Source: Streptomyces cyaneogriseus subsp. noncyanogenus (GTDB lineage: Bacteria > Actinomycetota > Actinomycetes > Streptomycetales > Streptomycetaceae). From it: DNA of 64,000 bases. Made by a program: the position numbers and the translations under genes. The notes under the pieces were generated by a model. The model ran no database searches. It had not been told where the DNA came from and saw nothing but the letters and a program-made list of their open reading frames with translations. Every line of letters begins with the position of its first letter. Position 1 is the stretch's first letter. Of the stretch, positions 32,341-41,036 are shown piece by piece. Location of the stretch: the NCBI RefSeq assembly GCF_000931445.1, contig NZ_CP010849.1, positions 310,001-374,000 of the forward strand, in the 5' to 3' direction.

Positions 32341-34710
32341 TCAGTCGGGGAGGGCGAGACGGCAGGTGTCGCCCGGCCGGACGCGGACCGTGCGGTCCGG
32401 CAGGCGGACCTCGATGGGGACCGGGTCGGACGGCGGTACGGCGATCTCCAGCAGGCCGTGCTCCAGTCGCAGCCGCACGCCCCAGTCGCCCTGGTACCGC
32501 AGGGAGAAACCGTAGGAGGACAGCTCCGGCAGCGGCACGGGGTCCAGCCACAGCGCCCCGGCGCGGGTCTCCAGGCCGGTCAGGCCCCGCTGGACGAGGT
32601 CGAGGGTGCCGGCCATGGCACCGAGGTGGATGCCCTCGCCGGTGGTGCCGCCCTGGAGGTCGGCGACATCGCCCTTGAGGGCCTCCTGGCAGAACGTCCA
32701 CGCCTCGGCGCGCCGGCAGCGGGCCAGGATCCACCCGTGGACCAGGCCGCTGAGGGTGGAGCCGTGGCTGGTGCGGGCGAGGTAGTGGTCGACGGTGCGC
32801 TGCCAGGTCTCCTCGTCGAGCCGGTAGCCGAGCCGGTCGAACAGGCCGCGCAGTTCGGCCGGGGAGAAGAGGTAGCCGAGCATCAGCACGTCGGCCTGCT
32901 TGGACGCCCGGTAGCGGTTGACGGTGTCGCCCTCCGCCTCCAGGATCCGGTCCAGCCGCCGGATGTCGCCGTACCGGCGGCGGTAGTCCTCCCAGTCGAG
33001 TTCGGCGAGGTCGCCGTACCCGTCGAACTGGCTGACAACACCGTCGTGGAAGGGCACATGGAGGGTGCGGGAGACATCCTCCCACCGCTCCAGTTCGCCG
33101 CCGTCCAGGCCGGTGCGTTCGACGACTTCGCGCCGGCGGGGCTCGGGCAGGGTGCGCAGCACCTCCAGGGTGCGGGCGAGGACCCAGGCGGCGGTGACGT
33201 TGGTGTACGCGTTGTCGTCCAGACCGGGCCGTCCGGCGCCCGGGTAGGCGTCGTGGTACTCGTCGGGGCCGACCACGCCCGGGATGCGGTGCCGCCCCAG
33301 CCCGGCGTCCCAGGCGGCGGAGTCGGCCCAGAAGCGGGCGATCTCCAGCAGCATCTCGGCGCCCTCGGTGTGCAGGAACTCCGCGTCGCCGCTGGCCTCG
33401 CAGTACTGCCACACGTTGTAGGCGATCGCCGATCCGACGTGGTGCTGGAGGTGGGAGTGGTCCGGCAGCCACCGTCCCGAGCGCGGGTTGAGGTGGAGCT
33501 GCTGGGTCTCCTCACGTCCGTCGCTGCCGCTCTGCCACGGGTACCGCGCGCCCCGCCGGCCGAGCGCGCGGGCCGCGGTGCGGGCGGGGTCCAGACGGCG
33601 GTGCCGGTAGTGGAGCAGGGCGCGGGAGACCTCGGGGAAGTGCAGGTTGAGGTAGGGCAGGACGAACAGCTCGTCCCAGAAGACATGGCCGCGGTACGCC
33701 TCCCCGTGCAGCCCCCGGGCGGGCACGCCGACGTCCAGGTCCGCGGTGTGCGGGGAGAGGGTCTGCAGGACGTGGAAGAGGTGCAGGCGCAGGATGTGGC
33801 CCGCCTCTCCGGGGACCTCCAGCTCGGCCCGGCGCCAGAGCTGGTTCCACGCCGTGCGGTGGGAGCGCAGCAGCGCGTCGAAGGCCGGTGCCGCCTCCAC
33901 CCGGTCCACGGCGGCCTGCAAGGGGTCGCTGATGGCCGCGTCGCGGGAGGTGTGCAGGGCCACCGTCTTGTCGACGACGGTAGTGCGGCCGGGGTCGACG
34001 AGCAGCCGCATCCGCTGGACGGCGCGCGGCTGCGCGTGCGCGGCCACGACGGGTACGTCGGCGGTGACGCGGGCCGCCAGGCCGAACCGGATGTCGGAGG
34101 TGCGGGTGCGGCAGCGCAGCCACACGGTGTCGGGGGCGGCGTCGCCGGTGTGCACATGGGTGAGGTGGCGGCCCTCCAGTTCCCGGTAGCGCGCCACGCC
34201 CGCGTTGGTGACGCCTCCGTCCAGCGCGGCCTCGGCGTCGAGTTCGACGGCGCCGCCTTGTGCCGTCAACTCGGTGCGCAGCGCGGCCAGGTGGGGGTCG
34301 GCCATGTGGACCAGGCGCCGCTGGCGCACGTCCAGCACGCGTCCGTCGCCGAGCCCGTAGCGGGTGTGGCGCTCCAGCAGGCCGCAGTCGAGATGGACGC
34401 TCTGGCGGTGTCCGAGCACCGGCGCCGTGTCCGGGGTGAGCCAGTCCCCGCCGGGGAGCCGGAAGCGCAGCGGCAGCCAGTTGGGCAGGTTGACCATGTC
34501 CTCGTTCTCCACCCGGCGCCCGGCGACGGTGGAGGTGAGCCGGTTGTAGCACCCGGCCGCATAGGTGCCGGGGTAGTGGACGTCGTCCGCGGCGCACTCG
34601 GGCAGCGCCCCTCGGGTGGCGACGTAGCCGTTGCCCAGCGTGCACAGCGACTCCCGCAGCCGCTCGGCCGCGGGGTCGTACCCGTCGTACTGCCAGGTCC
34701 ACGCCGTCAC
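32341..34710 (-). CDS. Glycoside hydrolase family 65 disaccharide phosphorylase
   Basis: A 789-residue GH65 enzyme, the family of maltose, trehalose and kojibiose phosphorylases. The order is an N-terminal beta-sandwich (ending in LRSHRTAWNQLWRRAELEV), the (alpha/alpha)6 barrel with GHVFWDELFVLPYLN, and the general acid Glu in VVGPDEYHDAYPG; a phosphate-binding HGSTLSGLVH stretch follows near residue 610. The small C-terminal barrel ends at CRLALPD. The longer open frame starts at 34899, but GTG 34710 follows GGGAGG. The exact disaccharide is not predictable. It is followed by the USP gene. Confidence 0.88.
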   Translation of the reverse strand: MTAWTWQYDGYDPAAERLRESLCTLGNGYVATRGALPECAADDVHYPGTYAAGCYNRLTSTVAGRRVENEDMVNLPNWLPLRFRLPGGDWLTPDTAPVLGHRQSVHLDCGLLERHTRYGLGDGRVLDVRQRRLVHMADPHLAALRTELTAQGGAVELDAEAALDGGVTNAGVARYRELEGRHLTHVHTGDAAPDTVWLRCRTRTSDIRFGLAARVTADVPVVAAHAQPRAVQRMRLLVDPGRTTVVDKTVALHTSRDAAISDPLQAAVDRVEAAPAFDALLRSHRTAWNQLWRRAELEVPGEAGHILRLHLFHVLQTLSPHTADLDVGVPARGLHGEAYRGHVFWDELFVLPYLNLHFPEVSRALLHYRHRRLDPARTAARALGRRGARYPWQSGSDGREETQQLHLNPRSGRWLPDHSHLQHHVGSAIAYNVWQYCEASGDAEFLHTEGAEMLLEIARFWADSAAWDAGLGRHRIPGVVGPDEYHDAYPGAGRPGLDDNAYTNVTAAWVLARTLEVLRTLPEPRRREVVERTGLDGGELERWEDVSRTLHVPFHDGVVSQFDGYGDLAELDWEDYRRRYGDIRRLDRILEAEGDTVNRYRASKQADVLMLGYLFSPAELRGLFDRLGYRLDEETWQRTVDHYLARTSHGSTLSGLVHGWILARCRRAEAWTFCQEALKGDVADLQGGTTGEGIHLGAMAGTLDLVQRGLTGLETRAGALWLDPVPLPELSSYGFSLRYQGDWGVRLRLEHGLLEIAVPPSDPVPIEVRLPDRTVRVRPGDTCRLALPD

Positions 34711-34898
34711 TGCGGTCCTCCCGCTGGGGGCGATCCGGCGGATCCGTCCCGCACCGGCGGCCGGGTACCCGCCCGGGCCCCCCGCCTCACGCCGGGCCGG
34801 TCCGCGGATCGCACGGGACCTCAGCGGTGCGGCGGACCGACCCGGGCGCGGCGTTCCCGGCCGGGAACGCCGGAAGGCGCCGCCTCGCGCGGACGGCA

Positions 34899-34931
34899 CG
34901 GCGCCGCGGGGGCGGCTCCCCCGCGGCGCCG
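34899..34931. terminator. 14-bp hairpin terminator after the GNAT gene
   Basis: CGGCGCCGCGGGGG (34899-34912) pairs perfectly with 34918-34931 around CGGCT. It starts 11 bases after the stop of the acetyltransferase gene (minus strand), upstream of the GH65 gene. The rest of 34711-34890 is GC-rich, with no gene seen. Confidence 0.75.
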
Positions 34932-34942
34932 CGAGCCGTACC

Positions 34943-35455
34943 TCAGATCCCGAACGGCGCGGCGTAGCGCACAGTTCCCGCGGGCAGCGGACGGCCGGCG
35001 TCGAGGGTGAGGGCCATCAGGGCCTCGTCCGGGACGTCGATGGTCAGGCCGATGCCGTGGGCGGAGGCCCTGGTGAAGCCGAACCGGGGGTAGTACGCCG
35101 GGTGCCCCAGGACGACGACGTGGTGCTCGCCCCGGGCGCGGGCCGCGGCCAGCGCCGCGCGGACGGCGGCGGACCCGGCCCCGCGGTTCTGCCGCTCGGG
35201 CGGGACGGCGCACGGCCCCAGGCACAGGGCCGGGCTGTCGCCGATGTGGCAGCGGGTCAGCAGCGCGTAACCCGCGGGCCGTCCGTCGTCGTCCGCGGCG
35301 ACGAGGGAGAGGCCGTCGATCCACGCGGCCGGATCGGCGCGGAGCGCGTCCACGAGGTCGGCTTCCAGAGCCGTGGGGAAGGCCGCGAGGAGGATCTCGC
35401 GGATCGCGGGGATGTCGGCGCCGGTCTCGGCGCGGGTGGTCCAGGTGTCGCCCAT
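34943..35455 (-). CDS. GNAT-family N-acetyltransferase
   Basis: A 170-residue acetyl-CoA-dependent acetyltransferase. The order is IREILLAAFPTALEADLVDALR, then the core LGPCAVPPERQNRGAGSAAVRAAL with the acetyl-CoA loop QNRGAG (R/QxxGxG/A), and VVLGHPAYYPRFGFTRA, the Y/F-rich strand typical of YhbS-type predicted N-acetyltransferases. The start ATG 35455 was chosen over the longer frame to 35509. A short frame with a strong ribosome site lies upstream (35538-35603). The acceptor substrate is unknown. Confidence 0.9.
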   Translation of the reverse strand: MGDTWTTRAETGADIPAIREILLAAFPTALEADLVDALRADPAAWIDGLSLVAADDDGRPAGYALLTRCHIGDSPALCLGPCAVPPERQNRGAGSAAVRAALAAARARGEHHVVVLGHPAYYPRFGFTRASAHGIGLTIDVPDEALMALTLDAGRPLPAGTVRYAAPFGI

Positions 35456-35537
35456 GGTGGAGGGAGCATCCGTTCTGCGTGGTGTTCGTGTGGGTGCCCG
35501 CGGGCTCACGCTCCCGGCGGGGTGGGGCGGAACGAGG

Positions 35538-35603
35538 TCAGGCCACGGTCCGGGACGTGAGGGAGACCCGGGCGCTGGGCGCGGTGGCCAGGGGCTCGGT
35601 CAT
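35538..35603 (-). CDS. Possible 21-residue leader peptide or small protein
   Basis: ATG 35603 is preceded by GAGGAGGTG at ideal spacing (GAGGAGGTGGGGTCG-ATG), which is rare by chance. The peptide begins MTEPLATAPS and ends SLTSRTVA. It lies 82 bases upstream of the GNAT gene on the same strand, so it may be an upstream ORF controlling that gene, or an independent small protein. I recognise no family. Confidence 0.4.
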   Translation of the reverse strand: MTEPLATAPSARVSLTSRTVA

Positions 35604-35746
35604 CGACCCCACCTCCTCGGTGATTCTCGTCGGCACACGAACGGGGCCCACTGTACCCGTTCGCTCCGGCGTCCCCCAGGGGGCCGGCGCGCCGGGCGGG
35701 GCGCCGCTCGGGGTCGTACACACAGTGAGAACGACGGCCCTCTTAT

Positions 35747-35801
35747 TAGACATTGCGTCAAGTTACCGAAACGTAACATCCCTGGCGCTACCGCTGGTAA
35801 C
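35747..35801. promoter_or_regulatory. GTTACC/GGTAAC repeats in the GNAT-lipase divergent region
   Basis: An AT-richer stretch has TAGACA (35747-35752, possible -10), GTTACC (35762-35767), GTAAC (35773-35777) and GGTAAC (35796-35801). GTTAC-CGAAAC-GTAAC is a perfect dyad. These lie about 150-190 bases before the lipase start and upstream of the small minus-strand ORF, so a regulator here could control both directions. Confidence 0.4.
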
Positions 35802-35954
35802 ACCTGGCTCGGTACGGTCCCGTCACCCCACAGGAGCAGCGCGAGCACGTCGGGCGACCGTGCCGTCCGGCGCCGGTACGGCCGCCCGTGACCCGGCCGC
35901 CTCTCCCCGGACCGCGGACGACCGGTCCGGTCCGCCCTCGTCAGGAGGTTCGCC

Positions 35955-37277
35955 ATGCCCGCACGCAGACGCCTGCTCGCCGCGGCCGTCACCGCGGCAC
36001 TCGCCCTGGGCGCCCAGGCCGTGCCCGCCGCCGCCGGCACCGCGGCGGCCGAGGTGTCCCGCGGCGCCACCGTCCCCGCCTTCTACACCCCGCCCGCCGC
36101 CCTTCCCGAGGCCGACGGCGCGCTGGTGCGCAGCGAGCCGCTGCGGCTGGCGCTGAGCCTGCCCGGCCTCGGCGGTCCGCTGCCGGGCCGGGCCACCCGC
36201 CTGATGTACAAGTCCACGGACGCCAACGGCGAACCCGTCGCCGTGACCGGCGCCTACATCGAGCCGTCGACGGCCTGGCGGGGCGGCGGCCCGCGCCCGC
36301 TGGTCGCCGTCGCCCCCGGCACCATGGGCCAGGGCGACCAGTGCGCCGCCTCGCTGGGCCTGGAGCACCCGCTGAAGATCGACGGCGACACCGTGTCGGT
36401 CGGTTACGAGGACCTGTCCATCTACCGGCTGCTGGCCCGCGGCATCGCCGTCGTCGTCACCGACTACGTCGGTCTCGGCGCCACCGACCGGCTGCACACC
36501 TACGTCAACCGCGTCGACGGGGCCCACGCCGTCCTGGACGCCGTGCGCGCCGCGCGCTCCCTCGACGCGGCGTCCGTCACGGCGGACTCCCCGGTGGGGC
36601 TGTTCGGATACAGCCAGGGCGGCGGCGCCACGGCCGCCGCCGCCGAACTCCAGCCCTCCTACGCCCCGGACGTCCGGCTCGCCGGCACCTACTCGGGGGC
36701 TCCGCCCGCGGACCTGACCGAGGTGACCGGGGCGATCGACGGAAGCGACCTGGCGGGCGCCCTGGGCTGGTCGCTGAACGGCTTCCTCCAGACCGAGCCG
36801 TCCCTGCGGCCCATCGCCGACCGGTACCTCAACGACGCGGGCCGCGAGGCCCTGGCGGACCTGTCGACCCGGTGCGTCGGCGACGCGCTGTTCGCGTACG
36901 GGTCCTCCCGCAGCACGGCGTGGACCACCACGGGGCAGTCGCTCGGCGAGATCATCGCGGCCGAGCCCACCCTGCAGACGTTCCTCGGCAAGCAGCGCAT
37001 CGGCACGGTGAAGCCCAGCGGCCCGGTCCGGGTGGCCACCGGCGTCAACGACGACCTGGTCCCGCACGCCCAGTCCCGGCGGATGGCCGTCGACTGGTGC
37101 CGGCTGGGCGGGAACGTCACCTACGCCCCGGTGATCCTGCCCGACGTCGGCCGGGGGCTGCTGAACCACTTCGGGCCGCTGCTGACCGACCAGGGCGACG
37201 CGATCTCCTGGCTCACGGACCGGCTGTCGGGCGAGCCGGCCGCCGCCAACTGCCGGGCGCTGCCTCTGCTGCCGTAA
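35955..37277 (+). CDS. Secreted lipase (LIP-family alpha/beta-hydrolase)
   Basis: A 440-residue exported hydrolase. MPARRRLLAAAVTAALALG...AAAG is a signal peptide of about 28 residues. The nucleophile elbow is FGYSQGGG (Ser at about 219), in the usual order followed by the acid in GVNDDLVPH (Asp) and His in LLNHFGPL. The fold matches the secretory lipase family seen in Candida and actinomycetes. Cys residues in DQCAASLG, TRCVGDA, DWCRLG and ANCRALP suggest two disulphides. ATG 35955 follows AGGAGG. A hairpin follows the stop. Confidence 0.9.
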   Translation: MPARRRLLAAAVTAALALGAQAVPAAAGTAAAEVSRGATVPAFYTPPAALPEADGALVRSEPLRLALSLPGLGGPLPGRATRLMYKSTDANGEPVAVTGAYIEPSTAWRGGGPRPLVAVAPGTMGQGDQCAASLGLEHPLKIDGDTVSVGYEDLSIYRLLARGIAVVVTDYVGLGATDRLHTYVNRVDGAHAVLDAVRAARSLDAASVTADSPVGLFGYSQGGGATAAAAELQPSYAPDVRLAGTYSGAPPADLTEVTGAIDGSDLAGALGWSLNGFLQTEPSLRPIADRYLNDAGREALADLSTRCVGDALFAYGSSRSTAWTTTGQSLGEIIAAEPTLQTFLGKQRIGTVKPSGPVRVATGVNDDLVPHAQSRRMAVDWCRLGGNVTYAPVILPDVGRGLLNHFGPLLTDQGDAISWLTDRLSGEPAAANCRALPLLP

Positions 37278-37292
37278 CCCCCGCCTGCGGGC

Positions 37293-37316
37293 CCTCCCGG
37301 GCCGGGCGCCGGGAGG
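37293..37316 (+). terminator. Hairpin after the lipase gene
   Basis: CCTCCCGG (37293-37300) pairs with CCGGGAGG (37309-37316) around an 8-base loop, 16 bases after the lipase stop. The remaining 300 bases up to the ProP-like gene hold no convincing gene; a promoter for the transporter is expected near 37500-37590 but none was recognised. Confidence 0.55.
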
Positions 37317-37616
37317 CCCCCGGAACACACCCGGCCGAGCCCGGTCCGGGAGCCGGTCGCCCCCGGGCCGGGGGGCGGCGCCTCCGGTCCCGGCGGTCCC
37401 CGCGCCGCCCTTGCCGCCCGGTGCGGGGACCGCCGTTCGCCTGCGCGCCATCACCTCCGCACCACCGCCTCCGCGCCGCCGCTCCGTGACCTACCGGACA
37501 TGCCTGCGGTGTGTGCCGCGTGCGAACCCGGGCAGCAGCCCTGACATGCGTTCCGTGATCGCCGGGACGCAGAATTCGCACAGGCGAAGAAAGTGCAGCA
37601 ACAGAAAGGCGGCAGC

Positions 37617-39155
37617 GTGAGCGACGCGATGCCCGACGGACGGCCCGGTCCGCGCGGCCGGGCGACGATGCCGAAGACGGTCGCCAACATGCCGCGGCAG
37701 GTCCGCGAGGAGCTGTCGCGCCGGCTCCACCGGAAGAGGGGGGCCTTCCGCGAGGAGGACGTCCAGGTCGTCGAACGGCCCCTGCTCAAACGCGCGGTCG
37801 GCGCCTCCGCGCTCGGCAACTGCATGGAGTGGTTCGACTTCGGCGTCTACAGCTATCTCGCCGCCACCATCGGCAAGGTCTTCTTCCCCGGCGCCTCTCC
37901 GGGCGCTCAGTTGATCTCCTCGTTCGCGACCTTCGCCGCGGCCTTCGTCGTCCGTCCGCTCGGCGGCCTGGTCTTCGGGCCCCTCGGAGACCGCATCGGC
38001 CGGCAGAAGGTGCTCGCCACCACCATGATCATGATGGCGATCGGCACCTTCTCCATCGGCCTGATCCCCGGCTACGCGAGCATCGGCATCGCGGCCCCCG
38101 CCCTGCTGCTGCTCGCCCGCATGGTCCAGGGCTTCTCGACCGGGGGCGAGTACGGCGGCGCCACCACGTTCGTCGCCGAGTACTCGCCGGACCGGCGGCG
38201 CGGCTTCCTCTCGAGCTGGCTCGACTTCGGCACCTTCGTCGGCTACGCGCTCGGCTCGGCGCTGGTCACGGTGCTGAACCTGGCGCTCACGGACGCCGAG
38301 ATGCTCTCCTGGGGCTGGCGGATCCCGTTCCTGATCGCCGGCCCGCTCGGCCTGATCGGTCTGTACATGCGGCTGAAGCTGGAGGAGTCGCCCGCCTTCC
38401 AGAAGCAGCTCGACGAACACGAGAAGAGCCTCGCCCAGGCGTCGGCGGGCAGCGAGTTCAAGACGATCATCCGCAGCCACTGGCGCCCGCTCCTGGTCTG
38501 CATGGGCCTGGTGCTGCTCTACAACGTCACCAACTACATGGTCACCGGCTTCCTGCCGACCTACCAGACGGAGACCGTGGGCCGCTCGACCAGCTTCGCC
38601 GACCTGCTGGTGCTGATCGGCATGGTGTGGATCGTCCTGCTGATCACCTTCCTCGGGCGGCTCAGCGACCGCGTCGGGCGCCGCCCGCTCTACGCGGTCG
38701 GCGCCGCCGCGATGATCGTCCTCGCCGTCCCGGCCTTCCTGCTGCTGAAGGCGGACGGCACCTGGCAGCCCGTCGTCGGCGTGCTGGTGCTGTCCACCCT
38801 GCTGGCCTGCTTCGCCGCGCCGAGCGCCGCCACGCTGCCGGCGCTCTTCCCGACCGCCGTGCGGTACGCGGCCATGGGCATCGGCTTCAACTTCGCCGTC
38901 GCCGCCTTCGGCGGTACCACACCGCTGGTCACCGAGGCCCTCGTGGACGCCACCGGCAACGATCTGGTGCCGGCCTTCTATCTGATGGCGGCCGGGCTCA
39001 TCGGGCTGGTGACGGTGCGGTTCCTGCCGGAGAGCGCCCAGGTGCCGCTCAACGGCTCCCAGCCGATGGTCGGTTCCCGGCAGGAGCTGCGGGACCTGAT
39101 CAAGACCTCCAGGGAGCTCTACCGCTTCGACGAGGACCGCTCCCCCACCCGGTGA
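37617..39155 (+). CDS. ProP-like MFS transporter (metabolite:H+ symporter)
   Basis: A 512-residue, 12-TM transporter of the MHS family, which includes proline/betaine and alpha-ketoglutarate permeases. TM1 has ALGNCMEWFDFGVYSYLAATIG, loop 2-3 has GPLGDRIGRQKVLATTM, TM4 has RMVQGFSTGGEYGGATTF and the following loop EYSPDRRRGFLSSWLDFG; all are MHS signatures. A 50-residue basic N-terminus precedes TM1. GTG 37617 was chosen because GAAAGGCGG precedes it; GTG 37593 is an alternative. It is followed by a 17-bp hairpin. It may import an osmoprotectant or dicarboxylate. Confidence 0.88.
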   Translation: MSDAMPDGRPGPRGRATMPKTVANMPRQVREELSRRLHRKRGAFREEDVQVVERPLLKRAVGASALGNCMEWFDFGVYSYLAATIGKVFFPGASPGAQLISSFATFAAAFVVRPLGGLVFGPLGDRIGRQKVLATTMIMMAIGTFSIGLIPGYASIGIAAPALLLLARMVQGFSTGGEYGGATTFVAEYSPDRRRGFLSSWLDFGTFVGYALGSALVTVLNLALTDAEMLSWGWRIPFLIAGPLGLIGLYMRLKLEESPAFQKQLDEHEKSLAQASAGSEFKTIIRSHWRPLLVCMGLVLLYNVTNYMVTGFLPTYQTETVGRSTSFADLLVLIGMVWIVLLITFLGRLSDRVGRRPLYAVGAAAMIVLAVPAFLLLKADGTWQPVVGVLVLSTLLACFAAPSAATLPALFPTAVRYAAMGIGFNFAVAAFGGTTPLVTEALVDATGNDLVPAFYLMAAGLIGLVTVRFLPESAQVPLNGSQPMVGSRQELRDLIKTSRELYRFDEDRSPTR

Positions 39156-39166
39156 GGGCAGCTCGG

Positions 39167-39210
39167 CGGCCGGGGCGCGGCCCCGCCGGGTGCGGGCCGC
39201 GCCCCGGCCG
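39167..39210 (+). terminator. 17-bp perfect hairpin terminator after the ProP-like gene
   Basis: Arms 39167-39183 and 39194-39210 are exact reverse complements around a 10-base loop, 11 bases after the stop. The following 270 bases to the next start hold no recognisable gene. Confidence 0.85.
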
Positions 39211-39481
39211 TACGCGTCGCGCTCCCGTCACTTCCCCGGCGCGCGGGAGAGCCGCCCCGGCCACCAGGCGGCGGCCTGTTCCCGGCTGTCCCGGCCGTCC
39301 GCACTGGTCACGCGAGCACCCTATAGAAGCGGCCCGGCCCCGCTCCCCGGCCTCCCCTTCCCTCCCCGGCCGGGACGGCCACCGCGTGCGCCGGGCGCTC
39401 CGGACGGAGTAGGGCCGCGTCCGCCCCCGCCGTCCGCCGGGTAGGGATCGGCGGACAGGTCCCCGTACGAGAGGCCGGACG

Positions 39482-40993
39482 GTGATGAGGAACGACACCG
39501 CGGCGGGGCCGCGCTGCCTGGTGACCGGTGCGACCGGGTACATCGGCGGGCGGCTGGTCCCCGAGCTGCTCGCCGAGGGCCACCGGGTGCGCTGTCTGGC
39601 CCGCTCCCCCGGCCGGCTCCGGGACCAGCCGTGGGCGGGCGGGGTGGAGGCGGTGCGCGGGGACGTCACGGATTCCGCGTCGGTCGCCGCGGCCCTGCGC
39701 GGCGTCGACGTCGCCTACTACCTGGTGCACGCGCTGGGCACGGGACGCGGTTTCGAGGAGACCGACCGGCGGGCGGCCCGGATCTTCGGCGAGCGCGCCC
39801 GGGAGGCGGGCGTGCGGCGCGTCGTCTACCTGGGCGGTCTCACCCCCGCCGGGGTGCCGGAGGCCGCGCTCTCGCCGCATCTGCGGTCCCGGGCCGAGGT
39901 CGGCCGCATCCTGCTGGACTGCGGGGTGCCGGCCACGGTGCTGCGCGCGGCGGTCGTCATCGGCTCCGGCTCGGCCTCCTTCGAGATGCTGCGCTACCTC
40001 ACCGAGCGGCTGCCGGTGATGGTGACCCCGAGCTGGGTGCGCACCCGGATCCAGCCGGTGGCCGTCCGCGACGTGCTGCGCGCCCTCGTCGGCAGCGCGC
40101 GCATGCCGGACGACGTCAGCCGCGCCTTCGACATCGGCGGGCCGGACATCCTGACGTACCGCGACATGATGGCCCGGTACGCGGCGGTCGCGGGACTCCC
40201 GCGCCGGCTCATCGTGCCCGTCCCGGTCCTCACCCCCGGCCTGTCCAGCCACTGGGTGGGCCTGGTGACACCGGTGCCCGCGGCCATCGCGCGGCCGCTG
40301 ACGGAGTCGCTGCGCCACGAGGTGGTCTGCCGCGAGCACGACATCGCGCGGTACGTGCCCGATCCGCCCGGCCACCCGATCGGCTTCGACGAGGCCGTCC
40401 GGCTGGCGCTCCAGCGGGTCCGGGAGGCGCAGGTGACCACCCGCTGGTCGTCGGCCTCGGTGCCCGGCGCCCCCAGCGACCCGCTGCCCACCGACCCGGA
40501 CTGGGCGGGCGGCAGCCTCTACACCGACCACCGGTCCAGGACCGTGGACGCCTCACCCGGGACGCTGTGGCGGGTGATCGAGGGCATCGGCGGCGAGCGC
40601 GGCTGGTACTCCCTCCCGTCGGCCTGGGCGGCCCGGGGCCTGCTGGACCGGCTGGTCGGCGGAGTGGGGCTGCGGCGCGGACGGCGGGACCCGGCACGGC
40701 TGCGGGTCGGGGACTCGCTGGACTTCTGGCGGGTGGAGGAGATCGAGCCGGGACGGCTGCTGCGGCTGCGCGCCGAGATGCGGCTGCCGGGTCTGGCCTG
40801 GCTGGAGATGTACGTCGAGACCGACGGCGAGGGCCGTACCCGCTACCGGCAGCGGGCCCTGTTCCATCCGCACGGGCTGCTCGGCCACCTGTACTGGTGG
40901 GGCGTCTCGCCCTTCCACGCCGTGGTGTTCGGCGGCATGGCGCGCAACATCGCCCGGGCGGCCGCCGCGGACCGGGACGCCGGGCCCGGGTGA
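39482..40993 (+). CDS. NAD(P)-binding SDR / DUF2867 fusion protein
   Basis: A 503-residue two-part protein. Residues 1-300 form an atypical short-chain dehydrogenase: CLVTGATGYIGGRLVPELLAEGHRV binds NAD(P), and GDVTDSASVAAALRGVDVAYYLVHALG follows. Residues 345-500 are a DUF2867 / SRPBCC-like cavity domain (DHRSRTVDASPGTLWRVIEGIGGERGWYS... RYRQRALFHPHGLLGHLYWW). Together they resemble proteins annotated as nucleoside-diphosphate-sugar epimerase-like. The start is GTG 39482 or ATG 39485. Substrate unknown; a lipid or carotenoid-like ligand would fit the cavity domain but is speculation. Confidence 0.85.
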   Translation: MMRNDTAAGPRCLVTGATGYIGGRLVPELLAEGHRVRCLARSPGRLRDQPWAGGVEAVRGDVTDSASVAAALRGVDVAYYLVHALGTGRGFEETDRRAARIFGERAREAGVRRVVYLGGLTPAGVPEAALSPHLRSRAEVGRILLDCGVPATVLRAAVVIGSGSASFEMLRYLTERLPVMVTPSWVRTRIQPVAVRDVLRALVGSARMPDDVSRAFDIGGPDILTYRDMMARYAAVAGLPRRLIVPVPVLTPGLSSHWVGLVTPVPAAIARPLTESLRHEVVCREHDIARYVPDPPGHPIGFDEAVRLALQRVREAQVTTRWSSASVPGAPSDPLPTDPDWAGGSLYTDHRSRTVDASPGTLWRVIEGIGGERGWYSLPSAWAARGLLDRLVGGVGLRRGRRDPARLRVGDSLDFWRVEEIEPGRLLRLRAEMRLPGLAWLEMYVETDGEGRTRYRQRALFHPHGLLGHLYWWGVSPFHAVVFGGMARNIARAAAADRDAGPG

Positions 40994-41036
40994 GCCGCCG
41001 CGCTCTCTCCGCCCGCCCGGCATCGCGGCCCCCGGG

